64,000 nt of DNA from Maribacter zhoushanensis (GCF_029350975.1 NZ_JARKMR010000002.1:434001-498000); one strand, 5' to 3'. Counted from the stretch's first letter, positions 36,186 to 45,148 are shown. The notes: generated from the sequence alone by a model not told the origin. Numbers and translations: made by a program.

Positions 36186-37025
36186 TTATTTCAATTTAGA
36201 AAAGGCCTCTTGTAACTTTTTAGTAATGGGGCCTTTTTTATTTCCTGTATATAATTGGTACTCATCAATTTTTTGAATAGCTGCAATTTGAGTGCTAGTT
36301 CCTGTTAAGAAAGCTTCATCAACACTTCCTATATCTTCTAATGAAATTGCCGTTTCTCTCACCTCTATACCTAGTGATTTACAAAGCTCAATTACTACTA
36401 TTCTAGTAATTCCGTTAAGAATATATTCATCTGCTTTATGGGTTAAAACGACCCCATCTTTAACAAAAAATAGATTACTGTGAGAAGCTTCGGTGAACAT
36501 GCCGTTTCTATGTAATATGGTCTCATAGCATTCATGTTGCATGGCTTCTTCGTTTAACATCACATTACCTAAAAGAGAAGTCATTTTAATATCGCATCTA
36601 GACCACCTAAAATCTTTTCGTGTAATTACATGTGCATTTACCAAGTTTATTTCAGGTAAAGCTTTCGGTACTGCATACATCATTACTGTTGGTTTTATAC
36701 TTGAGGGAAAAGAGTGTTGACGTGGTGCCACTCCCCTAGTAATCTGTATATACAGCATACAGTCCTTTTCGGTTAACAGCGAAGCTTTCAATAAGTCATT
36801 TATTCCAATTGAAAGTTGGCTTGTATCAAAATCTATATTGATTTTATGTAAACCGGATTGTAGACGTTCTAGGTGCTCTTTTTCATAAAAGAATTTTCCG
36901 TTTATTTGAACCATAACCTCATAAAGACCATCACCAAAAATAAATCCGCGGTCGAAAACCGAGACCTTAGCTTCATCAGAATTTACAATCTGTCCGTTTA
37001 AATAAACTTTATCTGGATAACTCAT
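36186..37025 (-). CDS. Class IV aminotransferase, D-amino-acid aminotransferase type
   Basis: 279 residues, full length for the family. The N-terminus YLNGQIV...VFDRGFIFGDGLYEV, the PLP-lysine K147 in RCDIKMTSLLGN, the NEEA pair and EASHSNLFFV are typical fold-type IV motifs. RGVAPRQHSFP is the pattern of bacterial D-alanine transaminases, which interconvert D-Ala and 2-oxo acids to provide D-Glu for the cell wall. Branched-chain aminotransferase is less likely because the RCDIK block is of the DAAT type. The stop is 14 bases from that of the opposite gene. Confidence 0.88.
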   Translation of the reverse strand: MSYPDKVYLNGQIVNSDEAKVSVFDRGFIFGDGLYEVMVQINGKFFYEKEHLERLQSGLHKINIDFDTSQLSIGINDLLKASLLTEKDCMLYIQITRGVAPRQHSFPSSIKPTVMMYAVPKALPEINLVNAHVITRKDFRWSRCDIKMTSLLGNVMLNEEAMQHECYETILHRNGMFTEASHSNLFFVKDGVVLTHKADEYILNGITRIVVIELCKSLGIEVRETAISLEDIGSVDEAFLTGTSTQIAAIQKIDEYQLYTGNKKGPITKKLQEAFSKLK

Positions 37026-37132
37026 ATTGTTTTATAACCTGTTGGTTGTTATTGAAATATTATGGATAGATCAAATCTAAAAATGAACTATAAATATAGC
37101 CACAGAACGAACAATTCTGGCATATTCGCATA

Positions 37133-37161
37133 AAAAAAGCAGCCTTAGTAGCTGCTTTTTT
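37133..37161 (-). terminator. Terminator of the sugar dehydrogenase gene
   Basis: An 11-bp inverted repeat (AAAAAAGCAGC and complement, 7-base loop) lies 18 bases past the stop at 37180, followed on the minus strand by a T-run. Confidence 0.9.
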
Positions 37162-37179
37162 ATACATATTATCTATTCA

Positions 37180-38370
37180 TTAATTGTTGGCTGCTAGCGC
37201 TGTATCATTATAGGAAAGCCTATAAATAGCATCTCCAAAATCATCAGATATAAGCATTGATCCATCTTTTAAAACTAACATATCTACTGGTCTGCCAGAT
37301 GCTTTCTGCTCAGATTCATTTAACCATCCGTCTATAAAAGGTTTACTGTTAATAGCTTTACCATCTTTAATATCAACCATCATAATTCTGTAACCTACTT
37401 TCTTGCTTCTGTTCCAGGAGCCATGCTCAGCAATAAAAGCTTTGCCTTGATACTCTGCAGGAAACATGTTACCAGTATAAAACTTAATAGCTAATGGAGC
37501 TACGTGGGCACCTAACTGTAAAGCAGGGGCAACAAAATCTGAGCAAGGTCTTAATTCTCCAAATTCAGGATCTTTAACTATACCTCCGTGACAAAATGGA
37601 TAACCAAAATGTTGTCCAGCTTCTGTAACAGTATTCAACTCACACGGTGGGATGTCATCGCCCAACATATCACGACCATTATCTGTAAACCACATTTGCT
37701 TAGTGTCTGGATGCCAAGCGAAACCAACTGAATTTCTAACACCTCTTGCGTATATTTCTCTATTGCTTCCGTCTGGGTCCATTCTTGAAATTGTTGCAAA
37801 ACGCTCGTCTTCATCCGTACGGTTACAAATGTTACATGGAGCACCAACGGGTACATATAATTTGTCATCAGGTCCAAAGGCTATATATTTCCATCCGTGA
37901 TGAAATTCGGTCGGAAAATCATCATAAATCAATTCCTTTTTCAATTCACCGCCAACTTGGTCTTCAATGTTAGGATATTTCCAAAGACTACCTGGTTGCG
38001 CAACATATAAATCACCATTTCTCATGGCAATTCCGTTAGGTACTTCCATAGTATCTAGTACTATAATGTTATCCGCTTTAAAATCACCGTCAGTATCTTG
38101 AATAGCATAAACGTTATTTTCAGTTCTTGTGCCTACAAACAGTGTTCCATCATCACCCATTGCCATAGATCGAGCGCCATCTACTCCCCTAGCAAAAACT
38201 TTAATTTGAAATCCTTCAGGAAGGTTTAATTCTAGCAAAGCTAAATCTGTACTATCAAGCTCAATCTCTTTTGCTGTACTCTCGCTATTTTCTTTCTGAT
38301 TCTGTTTACAGGAATGTAATGCAATAACTACGGACAAAACCATAGTTAGTTTTAAAAATGATATTTTCAT
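37180..38370 (-). CDS. PQQ-dependent sugar dehydrogenase-like lipoprotein
   Basis: 396 residues from the ATG at 38370; an upstream TTG adds 17 residues before the signal peptide. The lipobox is ALHSC, followed by a short Ser/Glu linker. A beta-propeller of the glucose/sorbosone dehydrogenase type follows: GFQIKVFARGVDGARSMAMGDDGTLFVGTR, GWKYIAFGPDDKLYVPVGAPCNIC, FAWHPDTKQMWFTDNGRD and the terminal GRPVDMLVLKDGSMLISDD. Such enzymes oxidise aldoses at a PQQ cofactor in the periplasm; the CNIC pair and metal residues are compatible but the substrate is not determined. Confidence 0.85.
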   Translation of the reverse strand: MKISFLKLTMVLSVVIALHSCKQNQKENSESTAKEIELDSTDLALLELNLPEGFQIKVFARGVDGARSMAMGDDGTLFVGTRTENNVYAIQDTDGDFKADNIIVLDTMEVPNGIAMRNGDLYVAQPGSLWKYPNIEDQVGGELKKELIYDDFPTEFHHGWKYIAFGPDDKLYVPVGAPCNICNRTDEDERFATISRMDPDGSNREIYARGVRNSVGFAWHPDTKQMWFTDNGRDMLGDDIPPCELNTVTEAGQHFGYPFCHGGIVKDPEFGELRPCSDFVAPALQLGAHVAPLAIKFYTGNMFPAEYQGKAFIAEHGSWNRSKKVGYRIMMVDIKDGKAINSKPFIDGWLNESEQKASGRPVDMLVLKDGSMLISDDFGDAIYRLSYNDTALAANN

Positions 38371-38454
38371 ATAGAAGTTGTTTAGTATTGTACGAAGATA
38401 CACAACATGATTTACTATCAAGATTTATTGATGAGATGTAAAATATTTTAATCA

Positions 38455-38490
38455 AAAAAGCCGACCCGTAACAAAGTTAGGATCGACTTT
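38455..38490 (-). terminator. Terminator of the NAD(P)-binding protein gene
   Basis: Read on the minus strand, AAAGTCGATCC pairs with GGGTCGGCTTT with several G-U pairs and is followed by a T-run; it lies 25 bases past the stop. Confidence 0.75.
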
Positions 38491-38515
38491 AACCAACCAA
38501 ACAACATTTTAATAT

Positions 38516-39145
38516 TTAAGAGTTACCATCCATTGCTTTACCAATAAGAGTATCTCCTTGTATAATTTCGAAAGTAGAATTAATGGCGGCATCATCATGT
38601 AAAGACCTTACCAAGGTTTGCGCCACATCATCTCTAGTAATAGAACCTTGTTTATTCAATTTAGATTTTAGTTCAATTTTACCGGTGCCCGAATCATTTG
38701 TCAAAGAACCTGGTCTAACAATAGCGTGCATTAAATTTTGAGATTTTAGATATTCATCTGCATTATGCTTTGCTTTTAAATACTCCTTTAAATCACTAGC
38801 CTCTTCAGGGTTGTCCGCGCCCATTGAACTTAGCATTACAAACTTTTTAATGTTTGCATTTTTAGATACGTCAATTAAACTTTTAGCGCCTTCTTGATCT
38901 ACTTCAACAACTTTTTTACCGCCAGATCCGGCAGCGAATATTACTTTATCAATATCTTTTACAGTGTGTGACAAGTCTTTTTCTAAATCACCTAAAACTG
39001 TTTTTATATTTTCCTTTTCAAATTGTTCTTGCTGTTCTTTTTTACGAACCATGGCTACTGGTTCAAAGTATTGAGAGCTTTTTAAAAGGTTAACTATTTT
39101 TTTTCCTGTGGTACCGTTAGCACCAGCAACTAATACATTTTCCAT
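38516..39145 (-). CDS. NAD(P)-binding SDR-like protein (NmrA/atypical SDR)
   Basis: 209 residues, cytoplasmic. The N-terminal VAGANGTTGKKIVNLL is a Rossmann dinucleotide motif of the GxxGxxG type. FAAGSGGKKVVEVDQEGAKSLIDVSK and MLSSMGADNPEEA continue the atypical SDR pattern, and there is no YxxxK catalytic pair. Proteins of this group are often NADPH sensors or flavin/quinone-related reductases; the substrate is unknown. The 185 bases upstream separate it from a divergent small gene. Confidence 0.85.
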   Translation of the reverse strand: MENVLVAGANGTTGKKIVNLLKSSQYFEPVAMVRKKEQQEQFEKENIKTVLGDLEKDLSHTVKDIDKVIFAAGSGGKKVVEVDQEGAKSLIDVSKNANIKKFVMLSSMGADNPEEASDLKEYLKAKHNADEYLKSQNLMHAIVRPGSLTNDSGTGKIELKSKLNKQGSITRDDVAQTLVRSLHDDAAINSTFEIIQGDTLIGKAMDGNS

Positions 39146-39330
39146 TTTCTAATTATTTATTTGCAAGTTGGCTAAAATCTATTGCTATCATTAATTCTTA
39201 AAAAGAAAATCTTAATGCTAAACGATTGTTTGTTATGTTTTAAGATGCTCTTTTAAATGAGCTCATAACCATTTGTTTTGTGATAATAGTTACAATTAAA
39301 AGAAAGTAACTTTCAAAAAAAATTATAGAT

Positions 39331-39615
39331 ATGAAAACTGAAAATAAAACAGAGACTTATAATTCTGATATTACAGAAGATGATTTACAAGCATTAGGAG
39401 AAAAGGTAAAAAATACCCGTACAGATAATGGTGATGATAGTCAGTTAGACAATAGAAATAGACAAGTTGATTTTGCAGGAAAAGATTTAGATATACCTGG
39501 CAGAAATCTACCTCAAAATAAAACTTCAAAATCTTTAAAAGATGAAGAAAATCAATTGTATAGTTTAGGTGGTGCTGAAAATGAAAATTTGGAACACAAT
39601 AACGATGACATATAA
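39331..39615 (+). CDS. Small acidic, probably disordered protein
   Basis: 94 residues, rich in Asn, Asp, Glu and Lys with no Cys, Trp or hydrophobic segment, so likely intrinsically disordered and cytoplasmic. I do not recognise a domain; DFAGKDLDIPGRNLP is the only ordered-looking segment and may be the conserved core. It has its own strong terminator and is divergent from the NAD(P)-binding gene, so it is expressed independently. Confidence 0.75.
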   Translation: MKTENKTETYNSDITEDDLQALGEKVKNTRTDNGDDSQLDNRNRQVDFAGKDLDIPGRNLPQNKTSKSLKDEENQLYSLGGAENENLEHNNDDI

Positions 39616-39634
39616 TATCTTACAAAGTAAAATT

Positions 39635-39664
39635 AAAAAAAGGCAGCCATTGGCTGCCTTTTTT
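39635..39664. terminator. Bidirectional terminator between the small acidic gene and the OYE gene
   Basis: Perfect inverted repeat centred on AGGCAGCCATTGGCTGCCT with A-runs and T-runs on either side. Confidence 0.92.
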
Positions 39665-39679
39665 AATATAACCTAAATT

Positions 39680-40780
39680 TTAAATGTTTTCCTCATATGC
39701 AGGATAATCTAAATAGCCTTCTTTTCCTGGGGTGTAGAAGGTATCCGTATCCCATTCTGCAAGTGGGTGGTTATGTTCAAAACGTTCTACCAAATCAGGG
39801 TTGGAAATAAAAGGTTTACCGTACGCTACTAAATCAGCATTACCTTCTTCAATTACCTTATTGCCCGTTTCTTGATTGAAACCGGCATTAATCATTAAGG
39901 TGCCGTTATAAAGAGGTCTAAAATGTTTGGCAATGTGTTCTACCGCAAACGGTACATTAGAAACATCGTTAAATGGTTCTGATAAATGTACATAGGCCAA
40001 ATTATAGTCGTTTAATTTTTTAATGATATACTCAAAAGTAGGTATGGTTTCTTCGTCCAAGGTAATACCGAACATACCGTTTAGAGAAGGATTGAATCTA
40101 ACTCCAATTTTTTCTTGAGGAATTACCTCTTTCATAGTGTCTAAAACTTCAAAAAAGAATCGGGTTCTATTTTCTATATTCCCACCATATTCATCGGTTC
40201 TGTGATTAGATGTTCCGGTAAAAAACTGTTGAAATAAATATCCGTTAGAAGAATGTATTTCAACACCATCAAATCCTGCTTCAATTGCATTTATTGCTGC
40301 ATTTTTAAAATCTAAAACCGTTTGTTTAATATCAGCAATACTCATGGCTTTTGGTGTCACGGTATCTTTAAATCCTTCTGGAGTATAAGACTTTGCATTA
40401 GGGTTTATTGCAGATGGAGCTAAAGGCAATTCGCCTTCATGAAAATCTGGGTGAGAAATTCTACCTACATGCCAAAGTTGTATAAATATCTTTCCGCCTT
40501 TATCATGAACTGCTTTGGTTACTTTTTTCCAGCCTTCTACTTGTTCTGCAGAATAAATACCAGCTGTATTAACATAGCCAACCGCATCTTTAGAAACTTG
40601 GGATCCTTCTGTAATAATTAGTCCTGCAGAAGCTCTTTGTGTATAATAGGGCACGTGTAAATCTTCTGTAGGCACATTTCCTTCATTTGCAGCTCTACTT
40701 CTAGTCATAGGTGCCATGACCACTCTATTCCTTAGGTCTAAAGTGTTTTGAAAAGGGGTCAATAATGCTTGATTGCTCAT
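39680..40780 (-). CDS. Old yellow enzyme-type alkene reductase
   Basis: 366 residues from the ATG at 40780; a TTG 39 bases upstream adds nothing conserved. Residues match FMN-dependent OYE enzymes of the NemA subfamily: RVVMAPMTRSRA, ADVYYTQRAS-like YYTQRASAGLIITEG, WHVGRISHP, GFDGVEIHSSNGYLFQQF (substrate-binding His and Asn) and NRTDEYGGNIENRTRFFFEV. They reduce alpha,beta-unsaturated carbonyls or nitro compounds with NADPH and usually respond to electrophile stress. It is divergent from the TonB receptor. Confidence 0.93.
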   Translation of the reverse strand: MSNQALLTPFQNTLDLRNRVVMAPMTRSRAANEGNVPTEDLHVPYYTQRASAGLIITEGSQVSKDAVGYVNTAGIYSAEQVEGWKKVTKAVHDKGGKIFIQLWHVGRISHPDFHEGELPLAPSAINPNAKSYTPEGFKDTVTPKAMSIADIKQTVLDFKNAAINAIEAGFDGVEIHSSNGYLFQQFFTGTSNHRTDEYGGNIENRTRFFFEVLDTMKEVIPQEKIGVRFNPSLNGMFGITLDEETIPTFEYIIKKLNDYNLAYVHLSEPFNDVSNVPFAVEHIAKHFRPLYNGTLMINAGFNQETGNKVIEEGNADLVAYGKPFISNPDLVERFEHNHPLAEWDTDTFYTPGKEGYLDYPAYEENI

Positions 40781-40908
40781 ATATCTAAATTTTGTTAACT
40801 GTATGTTTTTGTCGAACAAAGTTCAAATTATTACAAGAAGTTTGTTGACTCTTATCGTTAAAACATTGTTATAAAACGTATAAAAAATGAATTGTTCAGC
40901 CTGTGTCA

Positions 40909-40916
40909 TATTTTTG
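40909..40916 (+). promoter_or_regulatory. Minus-7 box TATTTTTG of the TonB receptor
   Basis: Perfect TAnnTTTG match 77 bases before the ATG at 40994; no clear minus-33 element. Confidence 0.4.
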
Positions 40917-40993
40917 CCATTCTAAATTTTTAAAACCTTCTTAGTTTTTTATCGTAGGTATAGATAATGACAACTTTTCCAAAATAATATTTT

Positions 40994-43246
40994 ATGATTT
41001 ATAGCCGTAACTGGGCACTAATGCTTACCGTATATATTTTTATATTAGGTGCAACTACTATTGTGAATGCACAAACTTTAAAAGGTAGTGTTACCGATAC
41101 AGAAGGTATAGCATTAGAAAATGTAGGTATCTTTAATCAGACTTCAGGTCAACATAGCCATACAAACTTATCAGGTGCATTTTCACTTACTTCTACATCG
41201 GTAAATGACTCGGTTTATTTTTCCAACTTAGGATTTAAAACATTCATTCTTGTTGTAAATCAAGATCATTTAACTAATGGTATAAATATCTCTTTAGAAG
41301 AGTCAAGTATCAATTTAGAGCAGGTTGTAGTTGTTTCTAAAGTTGATGCCATGAGTAGGATTGTGAATGTAGATGTACAAAATGATCCTGTAAAATCATC
41401 TCAAGAGATTTTAAGAAAAGTACCAGGTTTATTAATAGGTCAACATGCCGGCGGTGGTAAAGCCGAACAGATTTTCTTGAGAGGATTTGACATTGACCAC
41501 GGTACAGATGTGGCTATTAGCGTAGATGGTATGCCGGTAAATATGGTATCTCATGCTCACGGACAAGGGTATGCAGATTTACACTTTGTAATACCAGAAA
41601 CTATAGATAATGTCAACTTTGGAAAAGGTCCGTATTACGCGGATAAAGGCGATTTTAATACTGCCGGATTTGTAGATTTAAGTCTGAAGAAAAGTGTTGA
41701 CAAGAGTATGGTTTCTTATGAGGCGGGACAATTTAATACAAACAGATTTGTAGGTCTATTCAATATTTTGGAAAGCGGCAAGAGTAGCGCATATGTAGCA
41801 TCTGAGGTGTATTTAACTGATGGACCATTTGATTCTCCTCAGAACTTTAATCGTTTAAATATTCTTGGGAGATATAATTATAAAGATATTGGGAAAGAGG
41901 AATTAACATTAACTGCCTCTCATTTTCAAAGCAAGTGGGATGCTTCTGGTCAAATTCCACAAAGAGCAATAGACCAAAATATTATAGGTCGTTTCGGTGC
42001 GATAGATGATACAGAAGGTGGACAAACCAGTAGAACCAATATCATGTTGAATCACACTAAATTTTTAGGTGAAGATCAATTTCTAAAAACACGAGCATTT
42101 GTGAGCAAATATGATTTTGAGTTGTTCTCGAATTTCACTTTCTTTTTAGAAGACCCAGTTAATGGCGACCAAATTCGCCAGTATGAAGATAGAACCATAA
42201 TGGGTGCTGAAACTGTTTTTGAACAAATTGATATTGCTGTTGGTACAGATGATAGGTTTAAATATTCTGCTGGTATAGGATTGAGAAATGATAACGTAGA
42301 TGATGTAACCTTAGAGCACACTTTAAATAGAAAGACAGTTTTAGAACAATATGCATTTGGTGATGTAGACGAAACTAATATGTATGGTTTTGTTGACGGA
42401 GAGTACAAAACAGGAAACTGGACATTTAATCCGTCTGTTCGTTTCGACTATTTCAACTTCGACTATGAAAACAAACTAAGTGAAGTATATGATAATAAAA
42501 GCGAAAGCAAGGCAATAGTAAGTCCTAAGTTGAATGCAATTTACGCCGTAAATAAAGACTGGCAGTTATTCTTAAAAACAGGCTTAGGTTTTCACTCTAA
42601 CGATGCACGTGTAGTAACTGCAAACGAAGGCAGAGATATTCTTCCAAGAGCATATGGAGTAGATTTGGGAACAATTATTAAACCGGTAGATAAATTAGTA
42701 TTGAATGCTACGTTGTGGGGTCTGTTTTTAGATCAAGAATTTGTGTATGTGGGCGATGCCGGTATTGTTGAGCCTAGTGGAAAAACAAGAAGAGTTGGTG
42801 TAGAAGTTGGTGCGCGATATCAAATGTTAGATTGGTTGTATCTGTATAGTGATATAAATTACACCTATGCAAGAAGTACAGAAGAAGCAGATGGCGAAGA
42901 CTACATTCCTTTAGCACCAGATTTTACTGCTGTAGGGGGATTATCTTTTAGTGATATTGGTGATTTCTCAGGAAACCTAAACTATAGATACTTAGGTGAC
43001 AGAGCTGCGAATGAAGATAATAGTATTGTTGCAGAAGGGTATTTCGTTACCGATTTGAACCTAAACTACCATATTAAGAATTGGACAGTAGGTGTAATCG
43101 TAGAAAATCTATTTGATACTGAATGGAACGAAACTCAGTTCGCTACCGAAAGTAGATTATTCAATGAGACTGCATCAGTAGAAGAAATTCATTTTACTCC
43201 TGGTACTCCTTTTTATTTAAGAGGAAAGGTTTCTGTAAGCTTTTAA
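40994..43246 (+). CDS. TonB-dependent outer membrane receptor
   Basis: 750 residues. Signal peptide (cleavage near NAQ, residue 27), carboxypeptidase-like regulatory domain (about 28-108: LKGSVTDTEGIALENVGIFN), plug (about 120-225, with RKVPGLLIGQHAGGGKAEQIFLRGFDIDHGTDVAISVDGMPVN, in parts), and a beta-barrel to the C-terminal Phe. The plug has a His-rich segment (SHAHGQGYADLH), which could contact a metal or metal complex. The substrate is not determined. A terminator and then an AraC regulator follow. Confidence 0.93.
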   Translation: MIYSRNWALMLTVYIFILGATTIVNAQTLKGSVTDTEGIALENVGIFNQTSGQHSHTNLSGAFSLTSTSVNDSVYFSNLGFKTFILVVNQDHLTNGINISLEESSINLEQVVVVSKVDAMSRIVNVDVQNDPVKSSQEILRKVPGLLIGQHAGGGKAEQIFLRGFDIDHGTDVAISVDGMPVNMVSHAHGQGYADLHFVIPETIDNVNFGKGPYYADKGDFNTAGFVDLSLKKSVDKSMVSYEAGQFNTNRFVGLFNILESGKSSAYVASEVYLTDGPFDSPQNFNRLNILGRYNYKDIGKEELTLTASHFQSKWDASGQIPQRAIDQNIIGRFGAIDDTEGGQTSRTNIMLNHTKFLGEDQFLKTRAFVSKYDFELFSNFTFFLEDPVNGDQIRQYEDRTIMGAETVFEQIDIAVGTDDRFKYSAGIGLRNDNVDDVTLEHTLNRKTVLEQYAFGDVDETNMYGFVDGEYKTGNWTFNPSVRFDYFNFDYENKLSEVYDNKSESKAIVSPKLNAIYAVNKDWQLFLKTGLGFHSNDARVVTANEGRDILPRAYGVDLGTIIKPVDKLVLNATLWGLFLDQEFVYVGDAGIVEPSGKTRRVGVEVGARYQMLDWLYLYSDINYTYARSTEEADGEDYIPLAPDFTAVGGLSFSDIGDFSGNLNYRYLGDRAANEDNSIVAEGYFVTDLNLNYHIKNWTVGVIVENLFDTEWNETQFATESRLFNETASVEEIHFTPGTPFYLRGKVSVSF

Positions 43247-43269
43247 GAAAAATATTGTTTAGAGATTAT

Positions 43270-43313
43270 AAAAAGGATGATTTGTTACTTCTGTAATGAA
43301 TCATCCTTTTTTT
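43270..43313 (+). terminator. Terminator of the TonB receptor gene
   Basis: A perfect 13-bp inverted repeat (AAAAAGGATGATT with AATCATCCTTTTT) and T-run lie 23 bases past the stop at 43246. Confidence 0.9.
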
Positions 43314-43326
43314 AGACCAAAGCAAG

Positions 43327-44169
43327 ATGCAAGAAGTTTTTAAAGATTTTAGTACTGGTGGATTACTGAAAATTGGTAATGAATTATTATTAGAATCTTA
43401 TAGAAAACCAAAGCAAGCCGGAATCTATATTTTTATTAGAACTACTACCCAAAAAGCTTTGATCGAAGTAGACGGTGTACCATATACTATTTCTGAGCAT
43501 AGTTTACTGGCATTAACACCAATTCAGTTCTTACACTATATTGAAGGCAGTAATTTAATTGTCTATCAATTTAACAGAGAGTTCTATTGTATTAAAGACC
43601 ACGATCAAGAAGTAAGCTGCGCAGGGCTATTATTTTTTAGTAATGCACATATTCCTGTTATAGACTTAGGAGAAAAACAACAACGAAAGTTTGATACGTT
43701 ACACGAAGTTTTTGTTGATGAATTAGAAACGGAAGATACCATACAGGCAGAAATGCTTCGTATGCTTATGGCTCGTTTTATGATTATGAGCACACGACTG
43801 CTTAAAGCAAAAGAAGGGTTTAGCGAAACTGCCAATGACGTAAAAGTAGATTTGCTCAGAGGCTTCAATTTGTTAGTTGAAGAATACTACAAGTCAGAAC
43901 ATTCGGTTGCTTTTTATGCAGACAAATTATTTAAGTCTCCTAAAACCCTTTCAAACACTTTTTCAAAATTTAATACTACTCCCCTACAAATTATTCATGA
44001 GCGTATTATACTTGAAGCAAAGCGATTACTTATCTACACAGATAAGACCACTAAAGAAATTGCTTATGAAATTGGTTTTGATGATGCATCTCACTTGAGT
44101 CGTTTATTCAAAAAACAAACGCTACAGTCTCCTTCTGAATTTAAGAAACAACTTAAAAAATCATTTTAG
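43327..44169 (+). CDS. AraC-family transcriptional regulator
   Basis: 280 residues. The N-terminal cupin-like half (about 1-160) probably senses a ligand: GIYIFIRTTTQKALIEVDGVPYTISEHSLLALTP. The C-terminal 100 residues are the double HTH: SVAFYADKLFKSPKTLSNTFSKF and TTKEIAYEIGFDDASHLSRLFKKQ...PSEFKKQ. It is followed by a 58-codon gene and an AhpD-like gene, both with promoters sharing the element GAAAAATTGACA; AraC-AhpD pairs are common in this group, so it probably controls them. Confidence 0.9.
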   Translation: MQEVFKDFSTGGLLKIGNELLLESYRKPKQAGIYIFIRTTTQKALIEVDGVPYTISEHSLLALTPIQFLHYIEGSNLIVYQFNREFYCIKDHDQEVSCAGLLFFSNAHIPVIDLGEKQQRKFDTLHEVFVDELETEDTIQAEMLRMLMARFMIMSTRLLKAKEGFSETANDVKVDLLRGFNLLVEEYYKSEHSVAFYADKLFKSPKTLSNTFSKFNTTPLQIIHERIILEAKRLLIYTDKTTKEIAYEIGFDDASHLSRLFKKQTLQSPSEFKKQLKKSF

Positions 44170-44170
44170 G

Positions 44171-44182
44171 GAAAAATTGACA
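44171..44182 (+). promoter_or_regulatory. Conserved element GAAAAATTGACA (copy 1)
   Basis: This 12-base element starts 62 bases before the G of the minus-7-like box CATCTTTG (44226-44233) upstream of the 58-codon gene. It is repeated exactly at 44439-44450 at nearly the same distance from a second promoter. Confidence 0.5.
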
Positions 44183-44259
44183 ATATCTTGGGTGAAATTG
44201 CCCGTTTTAAGATTCTTAATACATACATCTTTGTAGTGTACAATTAAAACAACAAAGAC

Positions 44260-44436
44260 ATGAACTTAAAACATAAATCAATCTTCAATTTAATAGAGAT
44301 ATTTACATCTAAGAAGACGAAAATCAACACTGCCATCAATGCTAAAAAACATTGTGAGCGCAACCATTTATCAGATTACTACTGTGATTCTGATGGGTCT
44401 TCAAAACTAACAAAAGCATTCGGTTCATTTTTATAA
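44260..44436 (+). CDS. Small 58-residue protein of unknown function
   Basis: This small gene lies between the AraC regulator and the AhpD-like gene. It encodes MNLKHKSIFNLIEIFTSKKT followed by a segment with two Cys (KHCERNHLSDYYCD) and ends KAFGSFL. There is no membrane helix and no known domain. Support is its own minus-7-like box and the shared upstream element, not homology. A chance frame cannot be excluded. Confidence 0.45.
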   Translation: MNLKHKSIFNLIEIFTSKKTKINTAINAKKHCERNHLSDYYCDSDGSSKLTKAFGSFL

Positions 44437-44438
44437 AA

Positions 44439-44450
44439 GAAAAATTGACA
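44439..44450 (+). promoter_or_regulatory. Conserved element GAAAAATTGACA (copy 2)
   Basis: Exact copy of the element at 44171. It starts 63 bases before the last base of the minus-7 box TACCTTTG. Spacing differs by one base from copy 1, which suggests a common activator, most likely the adjacent AraC protein. Confidence 0.55.
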
Positions 44451-44473
44451 TGTAGAAAGGAATTCTCTACATG
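44449..44473 (+). promoter_or_regulatory. Inverted repeat CATGTAGA-N9-TCTACATG upstream of the AhpD-like gene
   Basis: Perfect 8-bp inverted repeat centred about 37 bases upstream of the minus-7 box, without a T-run. It overlaps the minus-33 region, where no standard element is found, so it looks like an operator. Confidence 0.55.
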
Positions 44474-44494
44474 ATACGAACAGTACCCCGATTA

Positions 44495-44502
44495 TACCTT
44501 TG
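44495..44502 (+). promoter_or_regulatory. Minus-7 box TACCTTTG of the AhpD-like gene
   Basis: Perfect TAnnTTTG match, 47 bases before the ATG at 44550. Confidence 0.6.
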
Positions 44503-44549
44503 TACCAGATAAATTAAAGAATAAATCAATAATAATTAAAGATAAAAAT

Positions 44550-45083
44550 ATGAGCACATTTAATGTTCCTACAAGAGAAGAAGTAAGCGAAAACAATCAG
44601 GCGATTTTCGATAATTTAGAAAAAGCATTAGGTTTTGTACCTAATTTATATGCAACCTATGCAAATAGCGATACAGCTTTAGAAAACTATTTGAATTTTG
44701 CCAATGCTAAAACATCATTATCCGCAAAAGAAAAAGAGGTTGTTAATCTAGCAGTAAGTCAAGTAAATGACTGTATCTATTGTTTGTCTGCACATACGGC
44801 AATAGGTAAAATGAACGGATTTACTGACGAGCAAATTCTGGAGCTAAGAGCAGGTAAAGCTTCTTTTGATTCTAAATTAAACGCCTTGGCGCAATTGGCA
44901 AAAAATGTAACTGAGAATAGAGGACGTACAGATGAAAAAGTCTTGGAAAACTATTTTGCTGAAGGGTATACAAAAGCAAATCTAATTGACACCATATCAT
45001 TGGTAGGTGACAAAACAATATCAAACTACATTCATAGTACTACACAGGTGCCAGTTGATTTTCCTGTAGCAGTTTCTTTATAA
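44550..45083 (+). CDS. AhpD-like carboxymuconolactone decarboxylase-family peroxidase
   Basis: 177 residues. The helical CMD fold carries the redox motif C75-I-Y-C78-xxx-H82 (NDCIYCLSAHTAIGK), the alkylhydroperoxidase AhpD core. In mycobacterial AhpD this disulfide and His transfer electrons to AhpC; here no AhpC is near, and the protein may act as a general peroxidase. It is likely the target of the AraC regulator upstream. Confidence 0.92.
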   Translation: MSTFNVPTREEVSENNQAIFDNLEKALGFVPNLYATYANSDTALENYLNFANAKTSLSAKEKEVVNLAVSQVNDCIYCLSAHTAIGKMNGFTDEQILELRAGKASFDSKLNALAQLAKNVTENRGRTDEKVLENYFAEGYTKANLIDTISLVGDKTISNYIHSTTQVPVDFPVAVSL

Positions 45084-45148
45084 GTACAATTTTAAAAACA
45101 ATAATTATTAACATCCATTAGAGCAAAAGCTCATTAAATTTTAAACAC

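Noticed and set aside
42076-42408. 110-codon frame antisense to the TonB receptor
   Set aside because: Low-complexity shadow of a clear gene.
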